Assembly: GCA_038380435.1 (NCBI GenBank)
Contig: JAWZYU010000010.1
Span: forward strand, 46,658,135-46,722,134
DNA length: 64,000 nt
Origin: Ryuthela nishihirai
Lineage: Eukaryota > Arthropoda > Arachnida > Araneae > Heptathelidae
Reading direction: 5' to 3'
The position numbers were made by a program, and so were the translations under genes. How positions within the stretch are numbered: position 1 is the first letter of the stretch; the number at the start of each line of letters is the position of its first letter. Shown here in pieces: positions 1 through 10,233 of the stretch. A model generated the notes under the pieces. That model worked only from the letters and a program-made list of their open reading frames with translations, had not been told where the DNA came from and made no database searches.

Positions 1-1504
1 GCATCTTGGACTCCTTTTTAAGCTTTTAAAATTAGGAATAACTGGCAATACGTTTAACTATATAAACAATTTTCTGAAAGATAGAAAAACTCAAAGTAAA
101 ATTAGGAAATGTTTTATCAGCTCTTATCCTTGTTTCTGAGGGTTTACCACAGGGCAGCGTTCTCAGTCCTGTGCTTTTCAACATCATGCTTCAGGACCTA
201 CCTAAGTGCTGAAACAAAAATATAAAATTTTTAATTTTTGCTCTTTCTTTTGCTGTTTGGATTACTGGCAGAGATCCTGACATCCTTCAAAAGAATCTAC
301 AAATAGCAGTCAATCAGGTCCATAAGTTTTTAGATGAATGGGGATTTTCAGTTTCACAAGATAAAACTAAATAATTATTTCCAGACCACGATCTAACACT
401 TCCCATTAAGAATACAAATTAACAATGAGCCTATAGAAGTTGTTAAAGAACACAAATTCCTTGGTATTCTTCTTGATCGTCATTTAATTTGGAAACCTCA
501 AATTAATCTAGTCTGTTAAAAAGTTAATAGCAGATTAAATATGCCGATATATCTAACTAGCACATCATGGGGAGCTAAATCTAAAACTCTTCTTATTTTC
601 TACAAAGTTTTAATACGCCCGATTCTCGAGTATGGTAGCCAGCTTTCCTTAATGTTTCCGATTCCTTGTGCAAAAAGCTTGAAACTTGTCAAAATAAAGC
701 TATTAGATGTTGCATCGGATTACTTCCAGGATCTCCAAATCTTCCATCTCTTGCTGAAGCTGCCATACCTCCACTCAGCGTTAGAAGAAATTCCATTCTT
801 TTTAAAAGTGTTGCAAGAATGAAAACCAAGAACAATAAAAATCTAATCTTAGATAAAATTTTGAACTGCAAAAGATCGAGCATTTTTAGAAGTATCAAAA
901 GTAATATTTTCCTTTTAAATTTGATTAACAGAAATATTGCAGGAGACAGCATACCCGATTTTCCCATTTGGAATATCTCTAGGCCAGATATTTTACCTTA
1001 CATCCCTGACGTGATTTCATAACATCACTACCCATCTGAAGAACTATGGGCTCTTACCATGCAGTATATTGGTGGGAGATTTGCTGGTTTTTGCCACATC
1101 TTTACTGATGGTTCTAGAAGTGATGAAACTGTAACACTATCCTGTGCTTTCTGCATTCCTGGTCTCAGTATTAAAGAAGGATTTTCGTTATCTGATCCAA
1201 CATCTATTATGAATGGCGAAATTTGGGCTATCCTCAAGGCACTTGAATGGGCATTCATTTTTCATTCAGAAAAAAATACTGATTCTTTCAGACAGCAGGT
1301 CTGCACTCCAAGCTCTTCTAGCTGATTCACTTTCCCCCTCTAAATGTTCATTAATTTCAGAAATATTATGGCAATGCAATAAACATGTTGAAGAAAGTAA
1401 AAACCAAATTTTGTTCCAGTGGATTCCTACCATATAGGAATCCATGGAAACGAAGAGGCAGGCAAAACTGCTAGAGAGAGCTTACAGAAAACCGCAAGCA
1501 TATA
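1..1504 (+). pseudogene. Jockey-type LINE relic, 5' portion: reverse transcriptase and RNase H, broken
   Basis: Remains of a non-LTR retrotransposon polyprotein that would copy its RNA into DNA at a nick in the genome. Around 130-205 the + strand reads GLPQGSVLSPVLFNIML, the conserved reverse transcriptase block. The catalytic Y/F-ADD box that should follow (about 233-255) reads FALSFAVWITG, so both aspartates are lost. Later RT and thumb-like text appears in shifted frames (KFLGILLDRHLIWKPQI near 450-500; VLIRPILEYGSQ near 605-645; LCKKLETCQNKAIRCCIG near 665-720). RNase H follows: HIFTDGS near 1096, then GEIWAILKALEW, then in another frame LSDSRSALQAL near 1285, then GIHGNEEAGKTARESL near 1436 in a third frame. 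At least three frameshifts and a stop make it non-functional. The left edge of the window truncates it. It continues after the DNA transposon at 2998. Confidence 0.9.
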
Positions 1505-2997
1505 CAGGGTGATTCAGAATTCATCATCAATATTTGGTGGGGAGGTAGGTAATAAGAAACGAAGGAGATTTCACATAGGAAAGCATGGGCGCATATGCCA
1601 TGTAGTAGGTCAAAATGACCCCAGTTCAATGATGGAAAGAACACATCAGAAGGAAGTGGTAAGGAAAAAACATTTATTATCTTACATGTAACATTTCTTT
1701 GCATTGGTTGTACAGACTTACAAGAGGTGCTCGAACTGCCGACCATGTGCTAGAATGCATGACTCACAACGGCGTTGCATGGACAGCCGGACCCTGTGGA
1801 AGATGCCTGGCATTTCCCGGATGTTTGAGGCAGCAACTGATATGCGTGCTACAAGATCCATAACACTATCAACAGGGTCTCGTACACCATGTTTTTCATA
1901 GCACCCCATACAAAGAAATCGATTGGAGATAAATCCGGTGAACGTGGTGGCCAAGAAACCGGTCCACCGCGGCCAATCCATTGACCAACAAACTGTCTGC
2001 ATAGGTAAGCACGCACAGCATTTGCGAAATGTGCAGGAGCGCCGTCATGCTGGAACCACATTCGCCGGAGACTACCATCAGGAACCTCGTTCAGAAGATC
2101 CGGTAACACAGTCTGAAGAAATGTTAGGTACTTGGCACTGTCCAAACGGGATGGTAGTAAATACGGGCCCAACAAACAGTCACCGACAATCCCAGTCCAC
2201 ACATTGACAGCAAAACGTTGTTGCGCAGCTTCAGGTCTTGTACCGTGTGGGTTCTGATGAGCCCACACATGCCAATTGTGTGTGTTGAAGACACCCTCTC
2301 GAGTGAACAACGCCTCATCGGTGAAAAGAACATACGTTGGGAAATTGGGATCAACGGCTGTTCTCTGCATGAACCACTGACAAAAAATAACACGCTTGAG
2401 ATGGTCGTCTGCTGCCAATAATTGCACTCTTTGCAGATGAAACGGATGTAACCCTTCATCGTGTAATATCCGCCACGCTGTTGCTTGCGAAATTCCAAAC
2501 TGCCTACCCATACCTCGTGAGCTAGCACCAGGTTGTTCCTCGATTTCCTGTAGGACAGCTTCCTCTACTGCTACTGTCCGTGCCGATCTGCGCCTCCCTC
2601 GATTAACATTACTAGCAGCAAACGATCCTGTTTCACGCAGTTGGCGATGAATACGTGAAAACATTTGATGCTGTGGCACACGGCGGTTTGGGAAGCGCGC
2701 TGCATACAATTGCCTGGCTCGAAGACATCTTTCTCCTGCCGCACCGTAAGTTACATGCATATCTGCACATTCATTCCACGTATACCGGTTCATGTTACTT
2801 CTGCAAATTCACCTTGTCGAATGACAACTGACTGCACGCGTCAAACAGCTGTGCTTCTGTATGAGAGGTGTGTACACACAGGGCCCTCTACACCACCATG
2901 CGTTCGTCTGCCCCCATACTTTCCTATGTGAAATCTCTTTCTTTTCTTATTCCCTTCCTCCCCACTAAATATTGATGATGAATTCTGAATCACCCTG
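1505..2997 (-). mobile_element. Tc1/mariner-superfamily DNA transposon, DD41D type, near complete
   Basis: A 1493-bp element. Its ends are inverted copies beginning CAGGGTGATTCAGAATTCAT; about 90 bp of each end match with few differences (1505-1595 against 2908-2997). It is flanked by TA at 1503-1504 and 2998-2999, the usual target duplication of this superfamily. It interrupts the RNase H region of a LINE relic. It contains one transposase gene on the minus strand, entered separately. The close match of the two ends and the single lesion in the gene suggest a young insertion relative to the LINE around it. Confidence 0.93.
1718..2793 (-). pseudogene. DD41D transposase with one frameshift
   Basis: Transposase that would cut and paste the surrounding element. 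It starts at ATG 2793 (MNRYTWNECADMH) and runs 314 codons to 1849. An N-terminal helix-turn-helix region (about residues 1-115; a second HTH near 90-112, SSRGMGRQFGISQATAW) precedes an RNase H-like DDE domain. Catalytic residues are visible as D159 (LFTDEALF), D250 (WFQHDGAPAH) and D292 (SPDLSPIDFF). There are 41 residues between the second and third aspartate, hence DD41D. After VYET near residue 306 (about 1875) one C is missing from a C run. The normal C-terminus continues in the next frame as PVDSVMDLVARI and ends HGRQFEHLL at 1718. Restoring one base in principle would give roughly 360 residues, the usual family length. The deletion could also be an assembly error in a homopolymer, so the gene might be intact in the organism. 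Confidence 0.88.
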
Positions 2998-3900
2998 TAT
3001 AACATCATAACATACAAAGATTTCTCCATTAGAGGAAATAGAATAATTCACTCTGAATGAATTAACCTTTTTCAAAATAGTCGGAAAATGTGGCATATTC
3101 TATCGCAGCATCTTTGATAGCCCCCCCACCCCAACTTCAAACATCTCATCTGAGCAGAAGACAAGAAACAGCTCTTTTCAGGATTAATCTTGATCACTGT
3201 GCTTTAAATGAAAAGCTTTTCAAAATTAACAAAAAACCCTCTCCACTTTGTGCCATCTGTAAAACTCCAGAAAATATTTCTCATGTATTTCTACATTGTC
3301 CTCTCTATCAATTTCAACGGCAAATTCTGAAGGAAAAGATGAAGATTATTGATGAAGAATTATCAATGAAATCTCCTCTCTGCAGAAGTTACAGTAAAAG
3401 CAATAGATTTAAAATTCAGACCCTGATTCTCAGTTTCTTGGAGGAAAGTTCTTTAATAAACAGAATCTGAACATCCTTTGCTGTGTTTTCGCTTTTCGTA
3501 AAAAAAAAGGAATTCAATCGACAAATATGAAATATTGACTGTTCAAGAAAAATGTGTGTATTTTTACAAACTTTCTCTAATGGCCAGTATCTCAAGTGAT
3601 AACCTCATGGTTATTTTTATGGTGGAACTGAAGAAAGAACTGTGACTGTTATTTTTTATACCTTGTTTCAAGTGTTAATTTTGTTTTTGAAATCTATTTT
3701 GGCGCAGAAAAGAAAAGAAATTAGTATCCAAGAGTATTGGATCCCAAAAAGTCTACTCTGCATAAGTAGGAACTTTTAAAAATTCAGAAAAACTGTTATT
3801 TTTATTTTCTGCATTGTGATTTACACGTCCTATTCTTTGTTTGGGATAGCAGGAAGCCCATTGTTGAAGGGTTTCTAACCTTCCCATCACATTTTATCAC
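2998..3900 (+). pseudogene. Jockey-type LINE relic, 3' portion
   Basis: Continuation of the LINE split by the DD41D transposon. The open stretch 3090-3470 includes LSRRQETALFRINLDHCALN and then CAICKTPENISHVFLHCPLY, the Cys/His knuckle that ends many Jockey and CR1-type polyproteins after the RNase H domain. It ends with a stop near 3470. The 3470-3900 stretch has no further coding signal and is probably the 3' untranslated part, although no clear terminal repeat or poly-A marks its end. Confidence 0.8.
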
Positions 3901-3984
3901 ATCACATCGCTCACAAAATACTGCATCAGACCGGCAATTTTTCAATAGCTACCGTTCAGTGTTTAAAGAGAAGAGAAAGTATTG

Positions 3985-4560
3985 TTGTAAAGCATTTAAT
4001 AAAATAATTAATGATCATCAGATCGGTGATTCTCTATGCTTCACTCATATGGGCGAATACTACACCCACCAATATTCGTAAGATTCAGGTCTTACAGAAC
4101 AAGATTTTGAGAACTGCGGTCGATGCCCCTGATTTGTCACTAACAGACAACTCCATAAAGATCTGGACATCGACCATATATAAATATACACATATAAAAC
4201 GCACCTCAAAATGATTTTTTGAGGCTGTAAGCAATAATCCCAATGAGATTATTTCTTCTCTGATTCTTTACGATCATACTGTTTTGAACAAGTACAAGAG
4301 GTCTAAAACGGTAGAGTTCTCTGAGGAGACCTACCCGTTTTAGGTTTCTTATACAATTTTACCGCCATTTTTAGCTTTTCTTATGTTTGCCCTTAGGGGC
4401 CCACCTAAGGGTGGTTTACTTATATATTTGGCTCTTACTCATGCCAAATAGGCATATCTCTATGATGGAGATGGTTAGGGGTAAAATTATTACCCGGTAC
4501 ATCGAATATGGTTATATGATCTACGATCTACTCACAAAATATTGTTACTATAATACGAAT
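3985..4560 (+). pseudogene. Second Jockey-type LINE relic, 3' end
   Basis: A separate, more 3' fragment of a reverse transcriptase polyprotein. It reads SVILYASLIWANTTPTN, then IRKIQVLQNKILRTAVDAP, the conserved segment after the RT thumb in Jockey elements (typically LYASPVWA and QNKILR). The frame breaks near 4130-4215, after which FFEAVSNNPNEIISSLILYD and KYKRSKTVEFSEETYPF can still be read in another frame to about 4340. The rest, to about 4560, looks like untranslated tail sequence. It has no RNase H part, so it is a different lineage of LINE from the relic at 1-3900. Confidence 0.75.
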
Positions 4561-4611
4561 CGAGAAGATTTGTGAAGAAAGCGAGACCTCAACAGTAAGA
4601 CAGAGATGCAC

Positions 4612-4640
4612 AGTCGTATCAGAATAATATGACCATCATC
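4612..4640 (+). mobile_element. Solo terminal repeat of the DD36E Tc1 family
   Basis: CACAGTCGTATCAGAATAAT followed by ATGACCA matches the terminal inverted repeat of the Tc1 element at 56678-59090. No second end is present nearby. It runs directly into a short ATC microsatellite (about 4634-4653), so the rest of the element was lost or replaced. Confidence 0.7.
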
Positions 4641-4653
4641 ATCATCATCATCT

Positions 4654-5275
4654 TCAAGCAGCCATGGGCTACGGAGGTCCAACCAGACCGTGCAATTTAG
4701 TTCTCCAAGGAAGTCTATCCTGAGCTACATCTACTGCATCTGGCCACTGCACACCAATTCTAACAAGGTCCTGTTTGACATTGTCTGCCCTTTTCTGGCG
4801 CAAAGCTCGATTTCGGCGATGTTCCGGCAAAAAGCAGAATTTTTTTTTTATTGTTCAAGACAGTGTTTCTCAATCGTATCCAAATGGAGAAGCTCTAATC
4901 CAAGCGACATTTGTTATGAACATGAAGGAAGTGTTCAAGGCTATTTTGGAAATAGCGTTACACCAGAGAAGTCAGTCTCACCAACTGATGAATCAGATTT
5001 TATTGTTAAGGACAACTATCAATACCCTACCTAGTCATGCCCTGACTCAAGAAACAACACGATGTGTAAAAGATAAAGTAATTTGCTTGTAAGAAAGAAA
5101 GGAAGCAAAGACAGCTGTAGTACTAATAATTTGACGAACGTTTGGGCCTCCTATTCCCGCAGAAAGATAAATTAGGGATCAAGGTTATGGCCGAAGGCCA
5201 AAGTCGTCAACAGCAGAAAGTTTCGAAAAAAATGTTTTGATGTAATGTAACACATGCGCAAAGGAAGAGGATTTG
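4654..5275. other. Unassigned interval
   Basis: Two overlapping open stretches exist (4690-5034 and 4775-5092) but neither resembles a known protein, and both run through poly-T at about 4840. I see no promoter, splice structure or repeat boundary here. Confidence 0.4.
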
Positions 5276-5660
5276 GGTTGGGTTGTTTTACCTCTGAGCG
5301 GCACTTTTTTTGCACACCATGGGCTAAATGACTAGGCCACATGGACCCCGAAGGCTCAGAGAATGTTGGGGGAGGGGACCCATTGGAACAGCTGTTGGGA
5401 GACAGATGGTAGCCTCCCGTCAAGGCATCCAGCGTGTTCTTTAACGTGCACAGGGTATGTCTTTCGCGCACACGGGACCCCGGTTTAACGTCCCATTCAA
5501 CGGACGGCGGCCTTTCCATGCCCATCGGTGTCCCCTACTGACCGTGGGCAGGGCGGGGAATTTTGCGGACATAAATCTCAACGTTGACCCAGCTGGGACT
5601 CGAACCTGGGAACTACAGATTACGAGCCTGGCGCGCTACCGACTGAGCCACCCCCGCCCC
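5276..5660 (-). mobile_element. SINE A copy 1, full length
   Basis: One of the best preserved SINE A copies. Read on the minus strand it starts GGGGCGGGGGTGGCTCAGTC, which contains a pol III A box (TGGCTCAGTCGG), followed by a B box GGTTCGAGTCC about 40 bp on. This is the layout of a tRNA-derived head. A body follows with GACGTTAA and CACGTTAAAGAACAC, and it ends in AAAACAACCC. The head at the right end (5660) and the tail at the left end (5276) are both present. Confidence 0.9.
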
Positions 5661-5839
5661 TTCCAAAGGAAGCGGAACGCAGCGTATCATACGTATTACG
5701 CCGCACTGCAGAACATCAACGCAAGCGGAAAGAAACAAATGCACTTACAAGTTCAAGAAAGAGCAAAGAGATAATTTAGAATTTTTAGAGTAATCTGATT
5801 GTGGCTACCAATTTAAGTACAAAGAGGAATTATAATCAG

Positions 5840-6172
5840 TTGGGTTGTTTTACCTCTGAGTGGCACTTTTTTGCACACCACGGGCTAAATGGCCAGGTCA
5901 TATGGACACCGAAGGCTCAGAGTAGGTGGGGGAGAGGACCCACTGGATAGCTGTTGGGAGACAGATGGTATGGATTTAAAGTCCCGTATGATGGACTTAA
6001 CGTCCCATCCGACGGACGGCGGCCTTTCCAAGTCCATCGGTGTCCACTACTGACCGTGGGCAGGGCGGGGAAATTTGCGGAGATAAATCTCTAAGCCGAT
6101 CCAGTTGGGACTCGGACCTAGGAACTGCATATTACGAGCCTGGCGCGCTACCAACTGAGCCACCCACGCCCC
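5840..6172 (-). mobile_element. SINE A copy 2, full length with internal deletion
   Basis: Same family as 5276-5660, only 180 bp away and in the same orientation. The tail starts TGGGTTGTTTTACC on the plus strand and the tRNA-like head ends at 6172. The middle is shortened near 5960-6000, where part of the CACGTTAAAGAACAC region is replaced by a partial duplication of the cgtcccat block. Confidence 0.88.
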
Positions 6173-6234
6173 AAGAACTACAATCAATCAAGCGTTTTAT
6201 GTGCACTCACATCTCCTTTTCTGCACTTTTTAAT

Positions 6235-6312
6235 TTGCACTCAAGGGGGTCGTGGGCGACCTTTCTTTTATCAGCCCCCCCCTCCCCCCTCAGATCTCCT
6301 TTTTTCCATTTA
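6235..6312 (+). repeat. Poly-C dispersed repeat, copy 1
   Basis: CTCAAGGGGGTCGTGGGCG, then a C-rich run, then AGATCTCCTTTTTTCCATT. The same ordered blocks recur at 8795-8862, so this is a dispersed repeat of unknown class. Confidence 0.6.
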
Positions 6313-6419
6313 TCAGCCGAATTTTCATTTATCAGCCGAATTAGTTCTCCCTCTCTGAACTTTTTAAGGAAGTCAGTTGCGTACATTAAGCTACCCATTA
6401 AATTACATTAGTGGATCGC

Positions 6420-7925
6420 GAAAGACAAGATTGACAGGATGACCATCATGCCACTCTTACATTGTTTTGTCCATACCCAAGGGTGATTTGGCGTGAATGG
6501 GTTGGGAAGCATAGAAATGCCAAATACATGGTTCAGCGAGAAAGTCAGTGCTCATAACAATGAATCAACTGCTGAGATGTTTTCAGTCATTCGATGTGAC
6601 TTATATGGACATGTCAACCTTTTCACTCCAAATCAGCCCTACCCTTGTTCGGACTAAGTCGACTAAATACAGTTACAACGTTCTGGATTAGTTTCACAAA
6701 CAGCCAACCATGACTTGATTCATTGATTCGCTAATCCGAAAAAACTTGTGGAGAAGTGCAGAATCTGACAGTAGTCTTGAACTCCACTTTCATGTTCTGA
6801 TAAATGATAATAACAATGCGTTGCTCCATTCGGATAAGATTCAGAAACTGTCATCAAGCGTAAAAAATTTGATGCTTTTCGCGGGAATACGTCGCCGAAA
6901 TAGCGCTTTGTGGCCAGGAATGCTGTTTATTGCAAATATCTGTTTATTTTGCATTATATAGCGATTTGAAATACGTTTGAAAATGGTTCCAATCTATTTT
7001 GAATGGCGAAAAATTGATAAATAATTGATTTTTGAATGATTTCGTTCTTATCGCGAAAAGCAAAAAAAACATACCCCTAACTATATATGAGAAGTGTCGA
7101 AACATCAACTGCGCAGTCTCATAGTCTCCCCCATAGTCTCTCCAGTTGCCACTCAGGCCACACCATTGTAAAGCAAAGAAAACCTCAAAACTAGAAATAT
7201 TGCCCCTTGAACAAGGGAAGAAAAGAGAAAGCAACACGTTCTTGTTTGACCTCACTGCAAGAGAACTAGGTTCAGGGTAAAATTACTTTGAACAGAACAC
7301 GTGAAAATAAGATTTCTTTATCTTTTACGAAACTAAAGAAATGCTGGAATGAACTGTGGGAAGCTCGTTTGGGCTGGAGAGTCGAGTTGGCGAGTAATTA
7401 GTGTCAGTCTGCATTTTGCATGAGCTAAGTCTCCGCTGCATCTACAAAACGAAATGAAAATGAAGCGTGGATCGACGTTAATTATAAGTTTGCTCGTGCG
7501 AGCAACCATAAAGTCTACGAAATATCCAACCGTGGGAGAAACGAGAGGAATGTTAAAATCAAAATTTATGCAGTTGATGAGCTTTCGGGACATAGAGAGA
7601 AACTTCAAAAACGAGAAAGTAATGTCATGAGAAAAAAATATTTTGATTACTTTTAATTTTTTTCTTTTATCTTCTTAACAAGCAGGATAAAATTCAGATT
7701 ACGTCACGCACAGGACCATCTTAAGTCTTTGGGTTCCTACGCAAAAGTAAAATACGCCCCCCATTTAAAATTATTATAAATTATTATTAAACTTATATTT
7801 ATATATAAGGGGTGTGGTAATGAAAATGGGCACCAAAATTCGCGAGCCCCAGCATATTCTTATTTTGCCAATGCCAAAATATTGTCCTCGTCAGTCACAC
7901 AATTTTTTAAGTCAGGATTCAGAGA
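6420..7925. other. Unassigned interval
   Basis: AT-rich with no convincing exon. The 7105-7170 part (AGTCTCATAGTCTCCCC then AGTTGCCACT) recurs at 50038-50095, so it is a dispersed repeat. The short open frames here have no family resemblance. Confidence 0.4.
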
Positions 7926-7929
7926 AATA

Positions 7930-7995
7930 TTAAGGGGGGTGGAGGTAGAGGAAGTGAAAAGATCGAGTCTGAATGGCCACAGCACCATTCAGGTA
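7930..7995 (+). repeat. 62-bp dispersed module, copy 1
   Basis: TTAAGGGGGGTGGAGG, then GAGTCTGAATGGCCAC and AGCACCATT. The reverse complement of this module makes up most of the 92-bp insert at 10014-10105, with about 85 percent identity by eye. Confidence 0.65.
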
Positions 7996-8007
7996 TATGA
8001 TTTCTTC

Positions 8008-8165
8008 TTCTGTATGGATGTGTGTGGTTTTTCTGCTGAGGTCCTGCCATCCTCTCAGACCTTATACTACGGCATATAAACTGACAGGCTCCTGTCAGAC
8101 CTCTGTGGCAAGCAGCTGCTTGAGGGGATATTTATTTATTTTTATTATATTAGTGGTTAATATAT
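8008..8165 (+). mobile_element. SINE B copy 1, head missing
   Basis: Carries the SINE B body (TGCTGAGGTCCTGCCATCCT) and tail, including CTGACAGGCTCCTGTCAG and CAAGCAGCTGCTTG, then a T/A-rich end (tatttatttatttttatta). The tRNA-like head is absent; the copy is fused at its left edge to the dispersed module at 7930-7995. Confidence 0.82.
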
Positions 8166-8228
8166 CTTAAAATATTTGCTGAAAAACATAAAAAACCTAA
8201 ACTATCCTAACAAAATATTGATAAATTT

Positions 8229-8735
8229 CCGTATTATGTCAATAGGAATGTAACTTCAAAAATATAACTTCCAAAGTATGTATTTATTGAAAATATGTGA
8301 CTTGAAATAAAGATCATAATCAAATATATTTAAATCGCGATTTTAACAATATTCGTTCAGTATTTAAAGAGTTATGGTAGCTGGAATATTTAACAATGAA
8401 TTATTTTGTTTTATAAAAACTATTCATAATTGTCTAATATTGTATCAATCGTTAAAGAAACTTATATACATATATTTATTTTATTAGATTGTTTGAAACA
8501 ATACTTCTTATTTAAGTTTTTTATTAATTCCTGAGGTAAATTCTTATCACGCATTGTTATTGTGAAATATTCTAGCTTCTATATCACTTTAAATACTGAA
8601 CACGTATCGTTGAAACTCGAGTTTTAAATAGATTGGATTATGATCTTTAATTTACCTTACGTCACATTTTTTCATTAAATGCATATTTTAGAAGTTAAAA
8701 AGTTTCGAGATCAGATTCCCGTTGATATAACTTCG
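8229..8735. mobile_element. Long-arm inverted-repeat MITE (family F), copy 1
   Basis: About 507 bp in which the left arm (8229-8400) and the right arm (8560-8735) are inverted copies. Matching blocks include TATGTCAATAGGAATGTAAC with its right-arm partner, AAAGATCATAATC against GATTATGATCTTT, and TTCAGTATTTAAAG against CTTTAAATACTGAA. The centre holds GTTTGAAACAATAC. There is no coding capacity. Related copies are at 40266-40772 and 47950-48420, and inside the foldback element at 11652-13397. Confidence 0.82.
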
Positions 8736-8794
8736 AAAGTCTAAAATTTTGATGCAGCATTCTTTGCTACAGTACTGGCATTCTCAAAGATTTC

Positions 8795-8862
8795 TCAAGG
8801 GAGTCATGGGCGGCCTTCCAGTTATCTACCCCCCCCCCCCCCCCAGATCTCCTTTTTTCCAT
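8795..8862 (+). repeat. Poly-C dispersed repeat, copy 2
   Basis: TCTCAAGGGAGTCATGGGCG, then about 18 C residues, then AGATCTCCTTTTTTCCATT. It matches 6235-6312. The C run is the main length difference. Confidence 0.6.
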
Positions 8863-9019
8863 TCGTTTAATTTTTCTTTACAAAAATGTCGATTATTTAA
8901 TGCCTTTATCTTTCAATTTTTATGTACAATGCATTCTCAGGGAATGGAAATTAAGAGCGTATATTATCGTTTTTCATCTTTTTCAGAAGGTGAAACGGAG
9001 AGGGAAAAATGACTACGTT

Positions 9020-9760
9020 GACAATTTGAATGCACTAAATCCGGTCGGTCCAACTTGTGAGCCGCATTCTGCTCAGCATGTATTGGATCTGGCTCATTTT
9101 TTCTAATTTTTTGACTAAACATTTTTAGGTGCATAATTAAACGATTTTGACATTCACAGTATTATTAAAAAAAGGCTTTTTTTGCGGCTCTTTAAGTACT
9201 TAAGGTTTTGTTCCTAGTGGTTGTTCATCACTAAGTTTGCGTTGGACAGGCATGTACTAAATGATCGCAAGGGGGGGGGGGGGAGGGGTCGAATATGCAG
9301 TGGTATAACACTTCATAATATTTAAATTTTCGCACACATGTATTCACTTTGGGCAAAATGGATTTAGCCATCAAAATTAGATTCACCAATCTACATTAAT
9401 TTACACATTTTATGTTTCGCACACTCTTTAAATACATAATTAAACAGCATCAAGCGCCATAAAATTTATATTAAGACAATCGCATAGAGTTCAAAAAGTT
9501 GAATGGAATATGCATTTATTTATTCTAACACTTTATCGCTTTAGTGAATTGCAGTATAAAAATTGCAGTTAGGCTGATATTAACAACAGATATTTAAATC
9601 ATATTTGCAAACGTGCTCTTTTTTTTAATTTTAAAGTGAAATTATTCGAATGGTGAGTGGAAGACTCAACCCGCAGAGTCCCCCACTCACCATTCGGTTA
9701 TTCACCCTTCACCATTCGATAATTCAGCATCTAATGCCATTGAATCCTCCGCTATTTCCC
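9020..9760. other. Unassigned interval
   Basis: AT-rich with a G run near 9270. A local pair, GAATGGTGAGTGG (9648) and CCACTCACCATTC (9682), forms a short hairpin. No gene is seen. Confidence 0.4.
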
Positions 9761-9764
9761 TGGA

Positions 9765-10233
9765 TGTTCGTTCAGTCGGTAGAGCGCCAGGCTCCTAATC
9801 TGTAGTTACCAGGTTCAAGTTTCATCTGTGCAAACGATGAGTTTTTTCTCCGCTAATCCCCAACATGCCGTCTTTCAGAAAGGGGACCTCGATGGGCTTT
9901 GAAACACCGCCGTTCGTCCGATGGGACGTTAAGCTATGTCCCTGTATGCAGGAGAGTCATACTCTGTGTTCGCTTAAGAACACACTGGATGGCCTACATC
10001 GGAAAGCCTTCTGAAAAATGCCTTAATGGTGCTGTGGCCATTCAGGCTCGACTCCTTCACTTCCTCCACCCCACCCCCCTTAATGTTTCTAATCTAAATA
10101 TCTGCGCCTTCTGTCTCTCAACAGATGTTCAGCGGGTTCCCTCCCCAAAACATCTCTAGCCCTAGGGGTCCTTTTAACCTGGTCATTTAGCCATTGTGTG
10201 CAAAAAAGGTGCCTCTCAGAGGTAAAACAACCC
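9765..10233 (+). mobile_element. SINE A copy 3, carrying an insertion
   Basis: Plus-strand SINE A: TTCAGTCGGTAGAGCGCC (A box), CAGGTTCAAGTTTC (B box, decayed), body with GATGGGACGTTAAGC, and tail GGTAAAACAACCC ending at 10233. The body is interrupted at 10014-10105 by a 92-bp insert flanked by GCCTTCTG on both sides. Removing the insert and one flank restores a normal SINE A body. Confidence 0.88.
10014..10105. mobile_element. 92-bp insertion with 8-bp target duplication
   Basis: Flanked by direct GCCTTCTG at 10006-10013 and 10106-10113. An 8-bp duplication is typical of hAT and P superfamily DNA transposons. The insert has no obvious terminal inverted repeat and no coding capacity. Its core is the inverted form of the module at 7930-7995. 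Confidence 0.7.

Noticed and set aside
5457..5774. Open frame across a SINE A
   Set aside because: It lies over the SINE A body and tRNA-like head; SINE copies elsewhere are open in the same way by chance.
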